DNA of 64,000 bases from Muraenolepis orangiensis (Eukaryota > Chordata > Actinopteri > Gadiformes > Muraenolepididae), in contig CM051016.1 of the NCBI GenBank assembly GCA_027704905.1, forward strand, positions 16,859,038 to 16,923,037, given 5' to 3'. Below, piece after piece: positions 1 to 11,109 of this stretch. Position 1 is the first letter of the stretch. Each line of letters begins with the position of its first letter. The position numbers and the translations under genes were made by a program. Under the pieces are notes generated by a model that was not told the DNA's origin, did no database searches, and saw nothing but the letters and a program-made list of their open reading frames with translations.

Positions 1-395
1 GACTTGAGGTCAACGCTCTGGATTATTACTTTTTTTGGTCAACGCACTGTACATTTGTTCACTGTAATTTTGCACTGTCAATTCAATTTCACTTTTCACA
101 TGTCACTTTTCAGTACTCATCTGAATTATTTATTAGTATTTTATTACTGCCAATTTGCACTATACGTATTGTTGTATATACCTACGTATTACTGTAATAC
201 TGTAAATTGTGCAATTCATCTGTCTATACATTTCGATTTAATTTAGATTTAATTTAGTTATATTTTGTTTATACTTTTAGGTTTTAGGTTTGTTGTTATT
301 TAGTTTTTAGGTATTAGTATTGTGTGCATTTATTCCCCCTGTTTCAACTGTTGCACCTTAATTTCCCTCGGGATAAATAAAGTCTCTTGAATCTT
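1..395 (+). mobile_element. LINE 3' untranslated end (L2/CR1-like)
   Basis: AT-rich non-coding sequence ends in a 'CCCTCGGGATAAATAAAGT' stretch followed by a short CTTGAATCTTGAA tail. I know this type of 3' end from fish L2/CR1-like non-LTR elements. No reverse transcriptase is present, so this is a 5'-truncated copy that may continue beyond the left edge. The family name rests on recall of the tail, not on a search. Confidence 0.5.
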
Positions 396-403
396 GAAGA
401 ACA

Positions 404-1104
<701 letters not shown>

Positions 1105-1568
1105 AATATGGTCAGTGGCGGCTGGCCCATAGGGGGCGATGGTGCGCCCCCCCCCTAAACCACACGCGCAAACGAAATATAAAAAAATAATATATATATA
1201 TCAATTGTCAATATGTGTGTGTTTAAAATATGGAATGCACCCAGAAATATGTGTAAAATATGATTTTAAAATAATTTGCGCAACATAATATGCTTTTCCT
1301 AGTACACATATGCCTAGTACACTGCAGCCTTAAGGGCGCATTTGTATGACGATGCTGCTGGGGCGCTTTTCAAATCGCCCCACGGAGGCGGGTCTCTGTA
1401 GCAGTTTAGCCAATTGCTGATTCAAGACATAAACGAGTGACATAAAATGTAGCCAATCAGCATCCTCAAAACGTCTTCCCGTGGGGCGCTTTTCAAATCG
1501 CAGAAGACGTCATTTGTGTGCGTCACAGTGTACTACTAGGAAAAGCATATTATGCTCTGTCTCTGCGG

Positions 1569-1770
<202 letters not shown>

Positions 1771-1776
1771 TTACAA

Positions 1777-1948
1777 ATATATGTGTTTTTTGTCAGTGTG
1801 TGCCGATATATATATATTTTTGTTGAGTGATTGATATAGTTTTCGCGAGTGATTTAAACAAGCTTGTTTAAATCACTCACGAAAACTATATCAATCACTC
1901 AACAAAAATATATATATATCGGCACACACTGACAAAAAACACATATAT
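1777..1948. repeat. 172-bp near-perfect palindrome, 86-bp arms
   Basis: The sequence is symmetric about an AAGCTT at 1860-1865. The arms match from 1777 to 1948 with a single visible mismatch (CGCG against CACG near the centre) and no spacer. It lies inside the hAT-like element and is absent from the shorter copy at 24354. DNA of this form can extrude as a cruciform or arise by foldback duplication. Confidence 0.93.
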
Positions 1949-1949
1949 A

Positions 1950-1962
1950 GATTTAAACAAGC

Positions 1963-2042
<80 letters not shown>

Positions 2043-2055
2043 GCTTGTTTAAATC
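1950..2055. repeat. Hairpin with (TA)n loop
   Basis: GATTTAAACAAGCAGG at 1950 is inverted as CCTGCTTGTTTAAATC ending at 2055, and about 74 bp of (TA)n lies between. The stem sequence repeats the centre of the palindrome immediately upstream, so the two structures are related by duplication. Confidence 0.92.
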
Positions 2056-2390
2056 ACTCACCAAACTCACCTGTTCAGAGCTGCTTTGAATGTGTTTTGG
2101 TGTTATTGTTAACTCGTTGTTTCCTCTTAAATGTGTTTATGTATCCATGTACCAAATAAAGTCTAAAATAATAGACTGTGTGAAGTTTTGTGGTGCCTTT
2201 GAGCTGGCCTTGCGTGGCCATGATGAAAGTGATGGACAGAAGGGCGACATTTCAATACAAAAAGTAAATGTATATAATGTAATTAACAATATTAAAAAAA
2301 TGGTATAGCCCCCCCTGGTGAAAAATGCACCAGCCGCCACTGAATATGGTTCCCCTGCTAATTTGAGGAAGCCTATACAGTAGGCCTACC

Positions 2391-3416
2391 CTAAGACGGA
2401 GCGTGGCTATACACTCCTATCACATCCCCGTGGTGATGGTGCTTGGGCTTCCTGAAGAGGGCGCTGACTTTCTTCCAGAAATACTTTCCGAAGAAAACGT
2501 ACAGCACCGGGTTCAGGACGCTGTTAAGGAACACCATATACATCGCAACCTTGTGTACGATAAATAAAGCTGGGCCCCAAGGCGCTTTCACAATGGCGAG
2601 TTTCCTCAGTACGTCGAGGAAGTTGAAGACGTGATGGGGGGCCCAACACACCAGGAACAGCGTCGTCACCGCGAACACCAGGGTCGTGGGCTTCCTGTCG
2701 CTGCCTTGGTCAGAACAGACAGTCCTCCTTCTGTTTAAAGCCCTGATCACTGCGCCGCTGCAGAACACAATCACCACAACCGGCAAGGCAAAGCCCAGCA
2801 CGCTAAACGCAATATGGGCTAGTCGCTGGGTGGGACCGTAGTCCATTACACATATTAGGGTCCCGTTGACCGAGGCGTAATTGAGCGTTCCGTAAACCAG
2901 GTTGGGCGTGCTCATGAAAAACCCCCAAAGCCACATGACGACGCAGATCACTTTGGCGTACATCGTGCGCCTCAGCCACCGCGCCCGCATCGTCTGCACC
3001 AGCGCCAGGTACCTGTCGACGCTGACCATCGCGATTATGTAAATGCTTGTGTAGAAATTGACATTAATCGACGAGTACATTATCTTGCACATGGCTTCCC
3101 CGTAGTGCCAGACGAAGTGGTGACGGATGGTCATCGCCCAGAACGGGAGGACGACCAGGAGGACGATGTCGGCAAGCGCCAGGTTCCCCAAGTAGATCTC
3201 GGGGATAGTTAGACGGTCTTTCTGGGCCAGGAATACCAGCAGGACGAAGCTGTTACCCAGAAGTCCTAGAGCACACAATATAAACATGTACGGGGGGACG
3301 ATGTTTCGGGCCAGGGTCAATTGATCCTCCCAATCGGTCGGGTTGGGAGGCGCTGTGCTGTTGTCAGACCACGCCTTTGTGGTTGTTGTTATCATGGAAA
3401 AGTTCAATGGCTCCAT
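2391..3416 (-). CDS. bdkrb1: B1-type bradykinin receptor (class A GPCR)
   Basis: A 341-residue rhodopsin-family receptor for kinin peptides, expected at the plasma membrane with Gq coupling. The seven-helix pattern is complete: GLLGNSFVLLVF in TM1, ADIVLLVVLPFWA in TM2, SVDRYLAL (DRY box) at the end of TM3, CWAPHH in TM6 and NPVLY in TM7. N-glycosylation sequons NFS and NST lie in the N-terminus. The TM1 sequence is closest to mammalian B1 receptors, while TM3/ICL2 looks more B2-like, so the B1 label is less certain than the family. I start at the MEPLNF methionine. The frame stays open 26 codons further upstream, but a CTCGTAG acceptor-like site sits just before this ATG, as expected for a receptor with one coding exon and a 5' non-coding exon. 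The C-tail has a four-histidine run and no obvious palmitoylation cysteine. Confidence 0.85.
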   Translation of the reverse strand: MEPLNFSMITTTTKAWSDNSTAPPNPTDWEDQLTLARNIVPPYMFILCALGLLGNSFVLLVFLAQKDRLTIPEIYLGNLALADIVLLVVLPFWAMTIRHHFVWHYGEAMCKIMYSSINVNFYTSIYIIAMVSVDRYLALVQTMRARWLRRTMYAKVICVVMWLWGFFMSTPNLVYGTLNYASVNGTLICVMDYGPTQRLAHIAFSVLGFALPVVVIVFCSGAVIRALNRRRTVCSDQGSDRKPTTLVFAVTTLFLVCWAPHHVFNFLDVLRKLAIVKAPWGPALFIVHKVAMYMVFLNSVLNPVLYVFFGKYFWKKVSALFRKPKHHHHGDVIGVYSHAPS

Positions 3417-3472
3417 TCCCTCTACGAGTAAATAAATACAGAACATGTGATTATAATGAAAAAGAAAGCCTC

Positions 3473-3524
3473 TACTTGTGCTGCGCAATGACAATACATT
3501 TGAATCTAATCTAATCTAATCTAA
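3473..3524 (+). repeat. LINE tail fragment with (TCTAA)n
   Basis: Starts at CTTGTGCTGCGCAATGACAATACA and ends in tandem TCTAA units. The same 3' end, with the same tail, closes the longer copy at 59110-59513. It lies just upstream of the bdkrb1 coding exon and overlaps the region where its splice acceptor or intron would be. Confidence 0.7.
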
Positions 3525-3575
3525 AGAAAATCAATGTTGTTTCATTACAAAATCTGAACATTCTCTGCAATTGCC

Positions 3576-3576
<1 letters not shown>

Positions 3577-3608
<32 letters not shown>

Positions 3609-4310
3609 TAAAGCTGCGAGCAGCGTTGAACGGGTCTGAGTTCTGGCGGCCGCTTTTCAGGAAAACTGCCGATTGTCATATTGAGGTGTCGAGGGCCGGG
3701 CCGTTGACTGTCATCCGAAGTCTGGTGCCGTTTGGACGAATTTCCATTGAGTTAAGACAACATTGTGTTCGAGCGAAGGCGAAATTTGGCGCCCAATCAC
3801 GGCTACGCCGTGCGAAAGAAAAAAATTCTGTGGATAACTTAAGGTCGCCCATGTCTCGAGACGCTACCCGAGAAATTTGGAGTCTGTCGGATAAAGTCCC
3901 TAGGAGGAGTTCGTTAAAGTGCGGAGGATGAAAAACGCGATAAATCGCGTTTTTTCCGACGCCGAATTCAAAATGCCCGACTTCCTGTACGTAATTTTAT
4001 TTCCCTCCAAGAGACTTTTTTGTTTGTCTCCGCACCCTAGATATGCGTATCGAGTTTCGTTCGTTTACGTGAAAGTTAAAGTGTCGGGGAGTTAACGTTA
4101 AAAACGGAAGTGGGCGTGGCCTACGCAATTTTGGACGCAAAGTTCCGGAAGCAATTAGACATCTTAGTTGCGACACTTCTGACGCGCGTGCAAAATTTGG
4201 TGAGTTTTCACATATGTTGCGGGGGTCAAACGTGCGCTAAAATACCGATTTCAATAGGGTCTTCGACTTCGACGACTTCAGTCTTAGTCTCAGACCCTAA
4301 TAATATAGGT
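3577..4310. repeat. Interspersed repeat bounded by TAA repeats ('AAGCTGCGAGCAGCG' family)
   Basis: (TAA)n at 3577-3608 leads into AAAGCTGCGAGCAGCGTTGAACGGG, a motif I recall as the start of a very common teleost repeat. The body carries CpG-rich homopolymer-broken sequence and ends near CAGACCCTAATAATATAGG. Short open frames show no recognisable domain. The class (DNA element or SINE-like) cannot be decided here. Confidence 0.5.
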
Positions 4311-4843
<533 letters not shown>

Positions 4844-4976
4844 TCACGGTTACGGTGGTTGGCAGGGGGCGTGGCCAAAGCACGTGCGCTGGCGGCGCAC
4901 ACACTCCTGTCAACAAGTGTTACGGTGGTTGACAGGGGGCGTGGCCAACCACCGTAACCGTGACAAGGCGAGCTGT
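4844..4976. repeat. Rearranged gypsy LTR start, inverted copy of its own end
   Basis: TGTCACGGTTACGGTGGTT at the left is the exact LTR start also seen at 10142. LTR sequence follows for about 65 bp. A second LTR start (GTTACGGTGGTTGACAGGGGG) then runs directly into AACCACCGTAACCGTGACA, the reverse complement of the LTR start. The result is a compact block with inverted LTR termini and no internal coding sequence. Confidence 0.75.
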
Positions 4977-5037
4977 GTTAACAGACCTAACAGACCTTAG
5001 ATCAGTTTGCTTACCAACCAACCTTTGGGGGTCGGAA

Positions 5038-5260
5038 ACCCACTTCAAGATTCAAGATTCAAGATTTGTATTTGCCATATGCAACACGTACAATGGAACG
5101 CTTACTCCCCATTCCCTCGTGCAGTATGAATTTTCTGAAACATTATACTATAAAAATACAAATACTGTACACAATAAAAATAGCAATAAGAAGAACACTA
5201 AAGTGACTGATGATATGTACATGTTTTGAATTGTGCAGAAAGCATTTACAAATAATTGTA
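5038..5260 (-). mobile_element. LINE/SINE 3' tail fragment with (TTCAAGA)n end
   Basis: Tandem TTCAAGA units (5043-5065) are followed by GTACAATGGAACGCTTACTCCCCATTCCCT. Nearly the same block recurs at 59663-59790. On the minus strand this reads as a 3' end with a short repeated tail. No coding sequence. Confidence 0.5.
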
Positions 5261-5379
5261 AAGTGCCGGTAGTGCAGCAGCATCATGAATACAGTGCAGT
5301 ACATAGTACAGGCTGTAATAAGTCCAGAAAGTCCAGCAAAACTATGATAGTGTATGATAGTGTAACCAGTGGTGAAGCG

Positions 5380-6343
5380 CAGTGTGCGAACTATAGCCGG
5401 TTATTTATTTTTTTTGGGGGGGGGGGGTAAATGCTGATCCGTGCATTAATAGCAACAGCACAGACATAGGCCTATTATAAAGAGAACATCTGTTGCACAC
5501 GGGGTGGTGCCACAGGTCTACATTTACATGAAACGTCCCGATGGATCATGTTCATGTCAACAGATTTCCCGAGCATGTATGGGCTACGCAAACTTCAATC
5601 AACTTGATAATAAATAATCCACGGACCACCAATGTAACGTTTGACTGTTTAATTAAATCAACTTAAAATGACTCAAAAACAGGCTACGTTGTTTCACATG
5701 GGCTATAGCCTATTATGGCTGTAGCCCACACAGAGCCGAACACACGCGATAAGAGCAGCCAGCGGCACCAACCATGAACAATATTAATATTAATAATACA
5801 GTTATAGCACAACACAACCCTCTCACTGCCTGGAGAGACGCGACGCCACACACAACACAACGATGCACAGAGCCCTTCTCTCGTGTCGCCTGCTTGCACG
5901 CTGCGGGCAGCGTGCAAGCAGGCAACACTTTTTTCATGAATCATAAACTCTAAATATAATTTGATTTCACTTATTTTACACCTTTGAAAAAAAATGGAAT
6001 TGATTTGGTCATCATATCAGTATTTTAGAGAGCTCCCCCCACATTTCACAAACCATGTTCCCAGGGGAGCTCATGTCACCACTAGGGGAGCTATAGCTCC
6101 CCCTGCTCCCCTCCAGTTCGCACCCTGGCTATAGCCTATTATGGCTGTAGCCCACACAGAGCCGAACACACGCGATAAGAGCAGCCAGCGGCACCAACCA
6201 TGAACAATATTAATATTAATAATACAGCTATAGCTATATTTTAGAGAGCTCCCCCCAAATTTCACAAACCATGTTCCCAGGGGAGCTCATGTCACCACTA
6301 GGGGAGCTATAGCTCCCCCTGCTCCCCTCCAGTTCGCACCCTG
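5380..6343. mobile_element. Non-autonomous hAT-like transposon with target duplications
   Basis: Left end CAGTGTGCGAACT and right end AGTTCGCACCCTG are inverted repeats. They are flanked by the perfect 8-bp duplication GTGAAGCG (5372-5379 and 6344-6351), as expected for hAT. There is no transposase. Inside, a block of about 108 bp (5700-5807) recurs at 6127-6235, and a block of about 105 bp rich in GGGGAGCTATAGCTCCCC (6023-6126) recurs at 6239-6343, so the right half is a tandem duplication. Its right target site lies 4 bp from the gypsy LTR start. Confidence 0.87.
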
Positions 6344-6355
6344 GTGAAGCGTCAG

Positions 6356-6842
6356 TATCACGTTATGGTGGTTGACAGGGGGCGTGGCCAAGCCACGTGC
6401 GCTGGCGGCGCACACACATCTGTCAACTATTGCCGTGGCTGATTACTAATTACCTCACCTGGGGCTACATATACCACGGCGTCCCTAGGGCACGTTGCTC
6501 GTTCGTACTCACAAGTTCTCCGGTAACCCACTTACCTGTTTTCTGCCTATACGCACCTCGACCTCCTGGTATCCAGACTCTTCGCCTGTCCCTGATCATC
6601 CGCCTGTCTACTACCTGTCAGTACTACGCACCTCGACCTCCTGGTATCCAGACTCCTCGCCTGTCCCTAACCATCCGCCTGTCTACTACCTGTCGGTACT
6701 ACGCACCTCGACCTCCCGGTATCCAGACCTCTTGCCTGTCCATGACCATTCCATGAGCGTTTTTGCAAATAAACCACCTGTTCTCCCCTCTCTGGTCTGT
6801 TGTCTGCGTTCGGGGTCCAACCCACACACTGCACTTGTGACA
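6356..6842 (+). repeat. 5' LTR of the chromodomain gypsy element
   Basis: About 487 bp, from TATCACGTTATGGTGG (a diverged form of TGTCACGGTTACGGTGG at 10142) to TTGTGACA. It contains three tandem 75-bp units and an AATAAA-type signal at about 6767, followed by a GT-rich stretch, consistent with LTR polyadenylation. The gag start lies 17 bp downstream. Confidence 0.85.
6551..6760 (+). repeat. 75-bp tandem repeats inside the LTR
   Basis: Units starting ACGCACCTCGACCTCC begin at 6551, 6626 and 6701, a 75-bp period, with the third unit partial. Frames through them give a repetitive open reading frame that is not gag. Confidence 0.9.
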
Positions 6843-6858
6843 GAACGAACGAGCCACG

Positions 6859-7744
6859 ATGGACCTCGGCGACACAGACCAATCGTTAACTTACGAGCTT
6901 GCATGGCACAGCTGGAGCAAGAGCGGTCGGAACGAGAGGAGGAACACAAACGGACGTTAGCAACCTTGGCGTTCCTGAACGACCGTCTTTCCAACCTCGA
7001 GGAGGAGGCTTCATCACCAGCTTTGTTTGCCCCCCGTCCCTCGGAGCCCCATATTCCAGCCCCCAAAAAGTACTCTGGGGATCCTGACAATTGTCGTGGA
7101 GTTCCTGGTACAGTGCCATCGTTTCAGGCGCAACCATCCCGCTATGAACGAGACGCAGCGAAGGTTGCGTACGTGGTGAACCTGCTCGAGGGAGGTCCCC
7201 TCGCAATGTTCAACGCGCTCTATGAGCAGGGCTCTTCCGTCACCCAAACCTTCACGGCTCTCGCTGACGAGCTGAGGCGGGTGTTCGACCACCCCATATG
7301 TGGTCCACAGGCCAGACAACTCCTGCTGTGGTTGAAACAGCCCGGTTTCGCCGGTTGGCGTTGGAGTCCAGGTGGAACGATGACTCGCTCCTGTCAGCGT
7401 TCCAGAACGGACTCAACCGGGAGCTAGGTAAGGAGGTGGCGCTGCGGGGCGAGACGGGTACTCTGGATGAGGCCATCCAGAGGGCCATCCAGGTTTCGGA
7501 CCTAGCGATGCAATGGGAGGACGGTCCGGGTCCTTCCAAGAGCGTTTCTCGTGCTGCGGAGGGAAGGAGGTATACCAGACCCGCTTCTTCCTTCTCAGAG
7601 GAGCCGATACAAGTGGACCGGGTGCATCTTTCTCAGCAGGAACGGAAGCGGAGGACGGACACGAGAGCTTGTCTCTACTTTGGAGGAATGGGGCATACCT
7701 GCCGCGTCTGCCCTCATCGGCCAAAAGAGCAGCCCCCTCAGTGA
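6859..7744 (+). pseudogene. gag of the chromodomain gypsy element, frameshifted
   Basis: Would encode the capsid/nucleocapsid polyprotein of the retrotransposon. A charged coiled-coil-like N-terminal part (LEQERSEREEEHKR) is followed by a capsid-type region (AAKVAYVVNLLEGGPLAMF). The frame then changes near 7300-7310, and the second part runs to 7744. The C-terminal zinc knuckle should be CX2CX4HX4C, but the second cysteine is Phe (CLYFGGMGHTCRVC). The expected ATG at 6859 is also out of frame with the main body, indicating at least two frame breaks. Non-functional. Confidence 0.85.
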
Positions 7745-8701
7745 CGGCGTGGTCCCTGAGGAGCCAGAATGCGACCCGATCTCCAGCTGCGTCGGCAGGT
7801 TCCCATTTTGAAGCACATCTCCTTTGGGCTAAGGAGGTGCTCCCGGTACATGTTTTGGTGGACTCAGGAGCCGATGCCAGCTTTAGTGATGCCTCCCTGG
7901 TCGCATTCCCACCGAGCGCTTGCAGTCGCCACTCGACGTGAACTCGCTGGATGGCAAGCCTCTGGCCCGGATCACCCGTGGCTGGCTATCCACAATCCAC
8001 ACATCAACTGGTCAGTAGGTTCCATGATCAGCTGGAGTGTGTTCTGCCATTCGCACTGCCTCCGGTCCGCTCTAGCGCCACGCAATCCGCCCACCAGCCC
8101 GGTCCCGAGCTCTCCCGATCTCTCATCCGTTCCCCACGTGTACCACGACATCGGTGAGGTGTTCTCCAAGCAACAGGCCATTTCCCTACCCCCCCACAGA
8201 CCATATGACTGCGCCATCGATCTCCTTCTCGGCGCTCCTCTGCCGGTCAGTCGGCTCTACAATCTGTCCCGGCCCGAGAGGGAGATGATGGAAACCTACA
8301 TCCATGACTCTCTGGCAGGGGGTCTGATCAGACCCTCGTCGTCGCCTGTTGGTTCAGGGTTTTTCTTCGTCACCAAGAAGGATCACACCTTGCGGCCGTG
8401 TATCGACTTCCGGGGCCTAAACGACATCACGGTGAAAAATAAATACCCTTTGCCTCTCATTGACCCAGCCTTCGAGCCGCTCCGCCACGCGGCGGTGTTC
8501 GCTAAGCTGGACCTCCGCAACGCCTACCATCTCGTCCGGATCCGGGAGGGGGACGAGCGGAAACTGGCATTCGACACAGCTTTGGGGCACTTTGAGTACC
8601 GGGTCATGCCTTTCGGTCTCACTACCGCTCCGGCGGTGTTCCAAGCGCTGGTGAACGACATGCTGAACCAGTTTGTTTGTGTCTACCTGGACGACATTTA
8701 G
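7745..8701 (+). pseudogene. Protease and reverse transcriptase part of gypsy pol, ends at premature stop
   Basis: An aspartic protease motif (VLVDSGADASF) lies near 7850-7885, in a frame different from the reverse transcriptase that follows. The RT shows RPCIDFRGLND, KLDLRNAYHLVRI, FGLTTAPAVFQ and the catalytic VYLDD. A TAG at 8699-8701 comes one codon after YLDD-I, inside the palm domain. No active polymerase could be made without readthrough. Confidence 0.9.
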
Positions 8702-10130
8702 ATTTTTTCATGGAACAAGAAGGAGCATGTTCAGCACGTCCGGTTGGTGCTCCAGCGTTTACTGGAGAACAAGTTGTTTGTAAAGGCGGAGAAGTGTGAG
8801 TTCCACGTCGAGTCGGTGGCCTTCCTGGGTTACATAATCGAGCCTGGACAGGTTCGGTCGGATCCGGACAAGATCAAGGCAGTGGCTGAGTGGCCGACGC
8901 CTACATCCCGGAAACAACTCCAGCGGTTCCTCGGTTTTGCCAACTTTTACCGTAGGTTCATCCGGAGTTTTAGTAGCGTCGCAGCTCCGCTTACCCGGCT
9001 CACTTCCACCCTCTCTCTGTTATCCTCGCCTCCCGAGGCGGGTGCGGCTTTTGCACACCTCAAGCGTCTCAGATCACGGAAATCTGGCCTACCTTCGCTC
9101 CGCCAGACGGCTCAACTCTCGACAGGCACTAACCGTCTGTTTGTGCCCGACCCAGTTAGGTCCCAGGTGCTTCAGTGGGCTCATTCCTCCCGACTCACCT
9201 GCCATCCCGGCTATGCTCGGACCCTGTCCTTCCTCAGGCGGAGCTTCTGGTGGCCTTCCATCTCCCGGGACACCCAGGCCTTCGTGACGGCCTGCGCCGT
9301 CTGTGCGCGCAGCAAGGCCTTGCATCGACCTCCTGCGGGGTTGCTGCATCCGCTGCCTATCCCTCGCCGGCCTTGGTCGCACATCGCGGTGGATTTTGTC
9401 ACCGGCCTCCCTCCATCATCAGGTAACACCGCTATTTTGACTATCGTCGACCGATTTTTGAAGGCGGTTAATTTTCTGCCGCTCCCCAAGCTTCCCTCTG
9501 CCAGGGAGACGGCGGACCTCCTGGTACTCCAGGTTTTTCGTCTTCATGGGATTCCCCTGGACATAGTGTCCGACTGGGGCCCACAGTTCGCGTCCCAGCT
9601 GTGGAGGGCGTTCTGCCAGGCTCTGGGTGCCACCGCCAACCTCTCCTCCGGGTACCACCGGCCCTCCGCTGCATCACCGCGCACCACCCGTCTTCCTGGA
9701 GTTCCCACCTTCCGTGGGTGGAATACGCACACAACTCCCTCACCAGCGCCGCCACAGGGATGTCGCCGTTCCAGGCATCACTGGGTTACCAACCCGGTCT
9801 CTGTGAGGTTGAGATTGCCTCCAGCTCTGAAGGTGCATCCCACCTTTCATGTCTCCCTGCTAAAACCCGTCTCTTCCAGTCCTTTGTGTCCTCCCACCGA
9901 ACCCCCTCCCCCCCAGGATCATCGACGACCATCCCGCCTACACAGTGAAAAAGATTCTGGACATTCGTCGCCGTGCCCGGGGTTTCCAGTACCTGGTGGA
10001 CTGGGAGGGTTACGGCCCAGAGGAGCGGAGTTGGATACCGCGGCGGAACATCTTGGATCCATCCCTCATCCGCGACTTCCATCGGGAGCATCCCAACAAG
10101 CCGGGTGGGGCGCCAGGAGGCACCCATTGA
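8702..10130 (+). pseudogene. RT thumb, integrase remnant and chromodomain of gypsy pol
   Basis: Continues the RT (KCEFHVESVAFLGYII, QRFLGFANFYRRFI) after the TAG. Near 9060 it jumps straight into an integrase-type sequence, so the whole RNase H domain is missing. Integrase keeps the first acidic residue (AVDFVTGLP) and the second (IVSDWGPQF), but the stretch that should hold the catalytic Glu is deleted after SSGYHRP. Frame changes follow. A chromodomain (FQYLVDWEGYGPEERSW) is intact at 9945-10130. Chromodomains in such elements steer integration toward modified histones. Confidence 0.88.
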
Positions 10131-10141
10131 GGGGGGGGTAC

Positions 10142-10188
10142 TGTCACGGTTACGGTGGTTAACAGGGGGCATGGCCAAGCCACGTGCG
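10142..10188 (+). repeat. Truncated 3' LTR of the gypsy element, with polypurine tract
   Basis: GAGGGGGGGGTAC (a polypurine tract, 10130-10141) directly precedes TGTCACGGTTACGGTGG. Similarity to the 5' LTR stops after CCACGTGCGC at about 10188, so more than 90% of the 3' LTR is lost. Confidence 0.85.
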
Positions 10189-10602
10189 CGAGGTATTCAG
10201 AGAAGACCCTGGAACCCTCAGATGAAAAAAATGTATACAATTTTAATAAAATGAATAAATGAGAATGGTATCTGTGTTGTTGATCTGTTATATTACAGTG
10301 TTACGTTGATTTTTTTTTGTCTTTCTCTTTCATGCACTACGCATTAGAGTGGTTTTGTGTTAGAAAAAAAATGCAACCAATAGGATCTTTTTCTGGGGTA
10401 CTCGCAAATACCTTGGCCCTTAAACTGATAGCGTACGTTTGGATTGACAATTTGATCAACCAATCATATATTGGTTTGTAGCCAATGGGCGTATTCTTTC
10501 AGATTTCCCCACAGGTCCATAGTACGCTAGAAGATCCCCGTCCCAATACAGGCTCGAGACAGAGGATCTAGCTTAGTGCTACGTTGGTTTTTTTATGTTG
10601 AA
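10189..10602. other. Unassigned sequence upstream of hAT transposase remnant
   Basis: AT-rich. It could hold the left end of the hAT element whose coding remnant starts at 10603 (CAGTGTTACG occurs at 10296), but I could not match it to a right end. The CAATCATATATTGG stretch is promoter-like only in a generic sense. Confidence 0.5.
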
Positions 10603-10923
10603 ATGGCAACAGGTGAAGATGATGTGGTTGCGGAATTGTTGTTAGTACCCTTTTCAAGAAGACCATTCAGTGAAAAGATTGACATTATAAAAAAATTTAA
10701 CGATCCTCTTCACCACTGCATCTGTGGAAAGGATATTTTCCGCCCTCAAACGGATAAAAACAAATGCGAGGAACAGAACAGGACAATCCCGACTCACTGC
10801 ATTAGCTTCCATAGCTATTGAAAGACAACTTCTTTTGGATCTGAAAAGCAGTGATCAGCTTTATGACCGGGTTATCGAAACATTCATCCAGAAGGACAGG
10901 AGAATGGATTTGGTCTTTAAGTG
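10603..10923 (+). pseudogene. Internally deleted hAT transposase (ZMYM1-like)
   Basis: The N-terminal piece (MATGEDDVVAELLL...FSRRPFSEKIDIIKK) resembles the start of fish hAT proteins of the zinc-finger MYM-1-like group. After a frame change near 10712 the sequence resumes as the extreme C-terminal dimerisation segment (VERIFSALKRIKTNARN...RRMDLVFK) and stops at 10923. The middle, with TTF zinc finger, RNase H-like core and catalytic residues, is absent. It is therefore a deletion derivative unable to transpose on its own. Confidence 0.75.
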
Positions 10924-11109
10924 AACATCATTGGTAAGTGAGACTAATTAGTCTTTGCTGGTTTTGTCTCAGTGTTGCATCTCGTTGAGCTGGTTGTTGC
11001 ATTTTGTTTCCACACACTTGTTGAATGTTTAGTTAATGGCTGTCTTGAGTTTGTTAAGCATTGTTGTGCATTTAAATTGAGAGTTTTGACTTGATCTTTC
11101 TTTGCATCT

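Larger units (their letters stand above)
6356..10188 (+). mobile_element. Degenerate chromodomain Ty3/gypsy retrotransposon
   Basis: In order: 5' LTR, gag with zinc knuckle, protease (DSGA), reverse transcriptase (YLDD), integrase remnant, chromodomain, polypurine tract and a 47-bp scrap of 3' LTR. Domain order and the C-terminal chromodomain place it among chromoviruses. It is inactive: gag is frameshifted, a TAG follows the YLDD motif, RNase H is deleted, integrase lacks its last catalytic segment, and the 3' LTR is cut off. Other LTR pieces of this family lie at 404-566 and 4844-4976. Confidence 0.92.
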
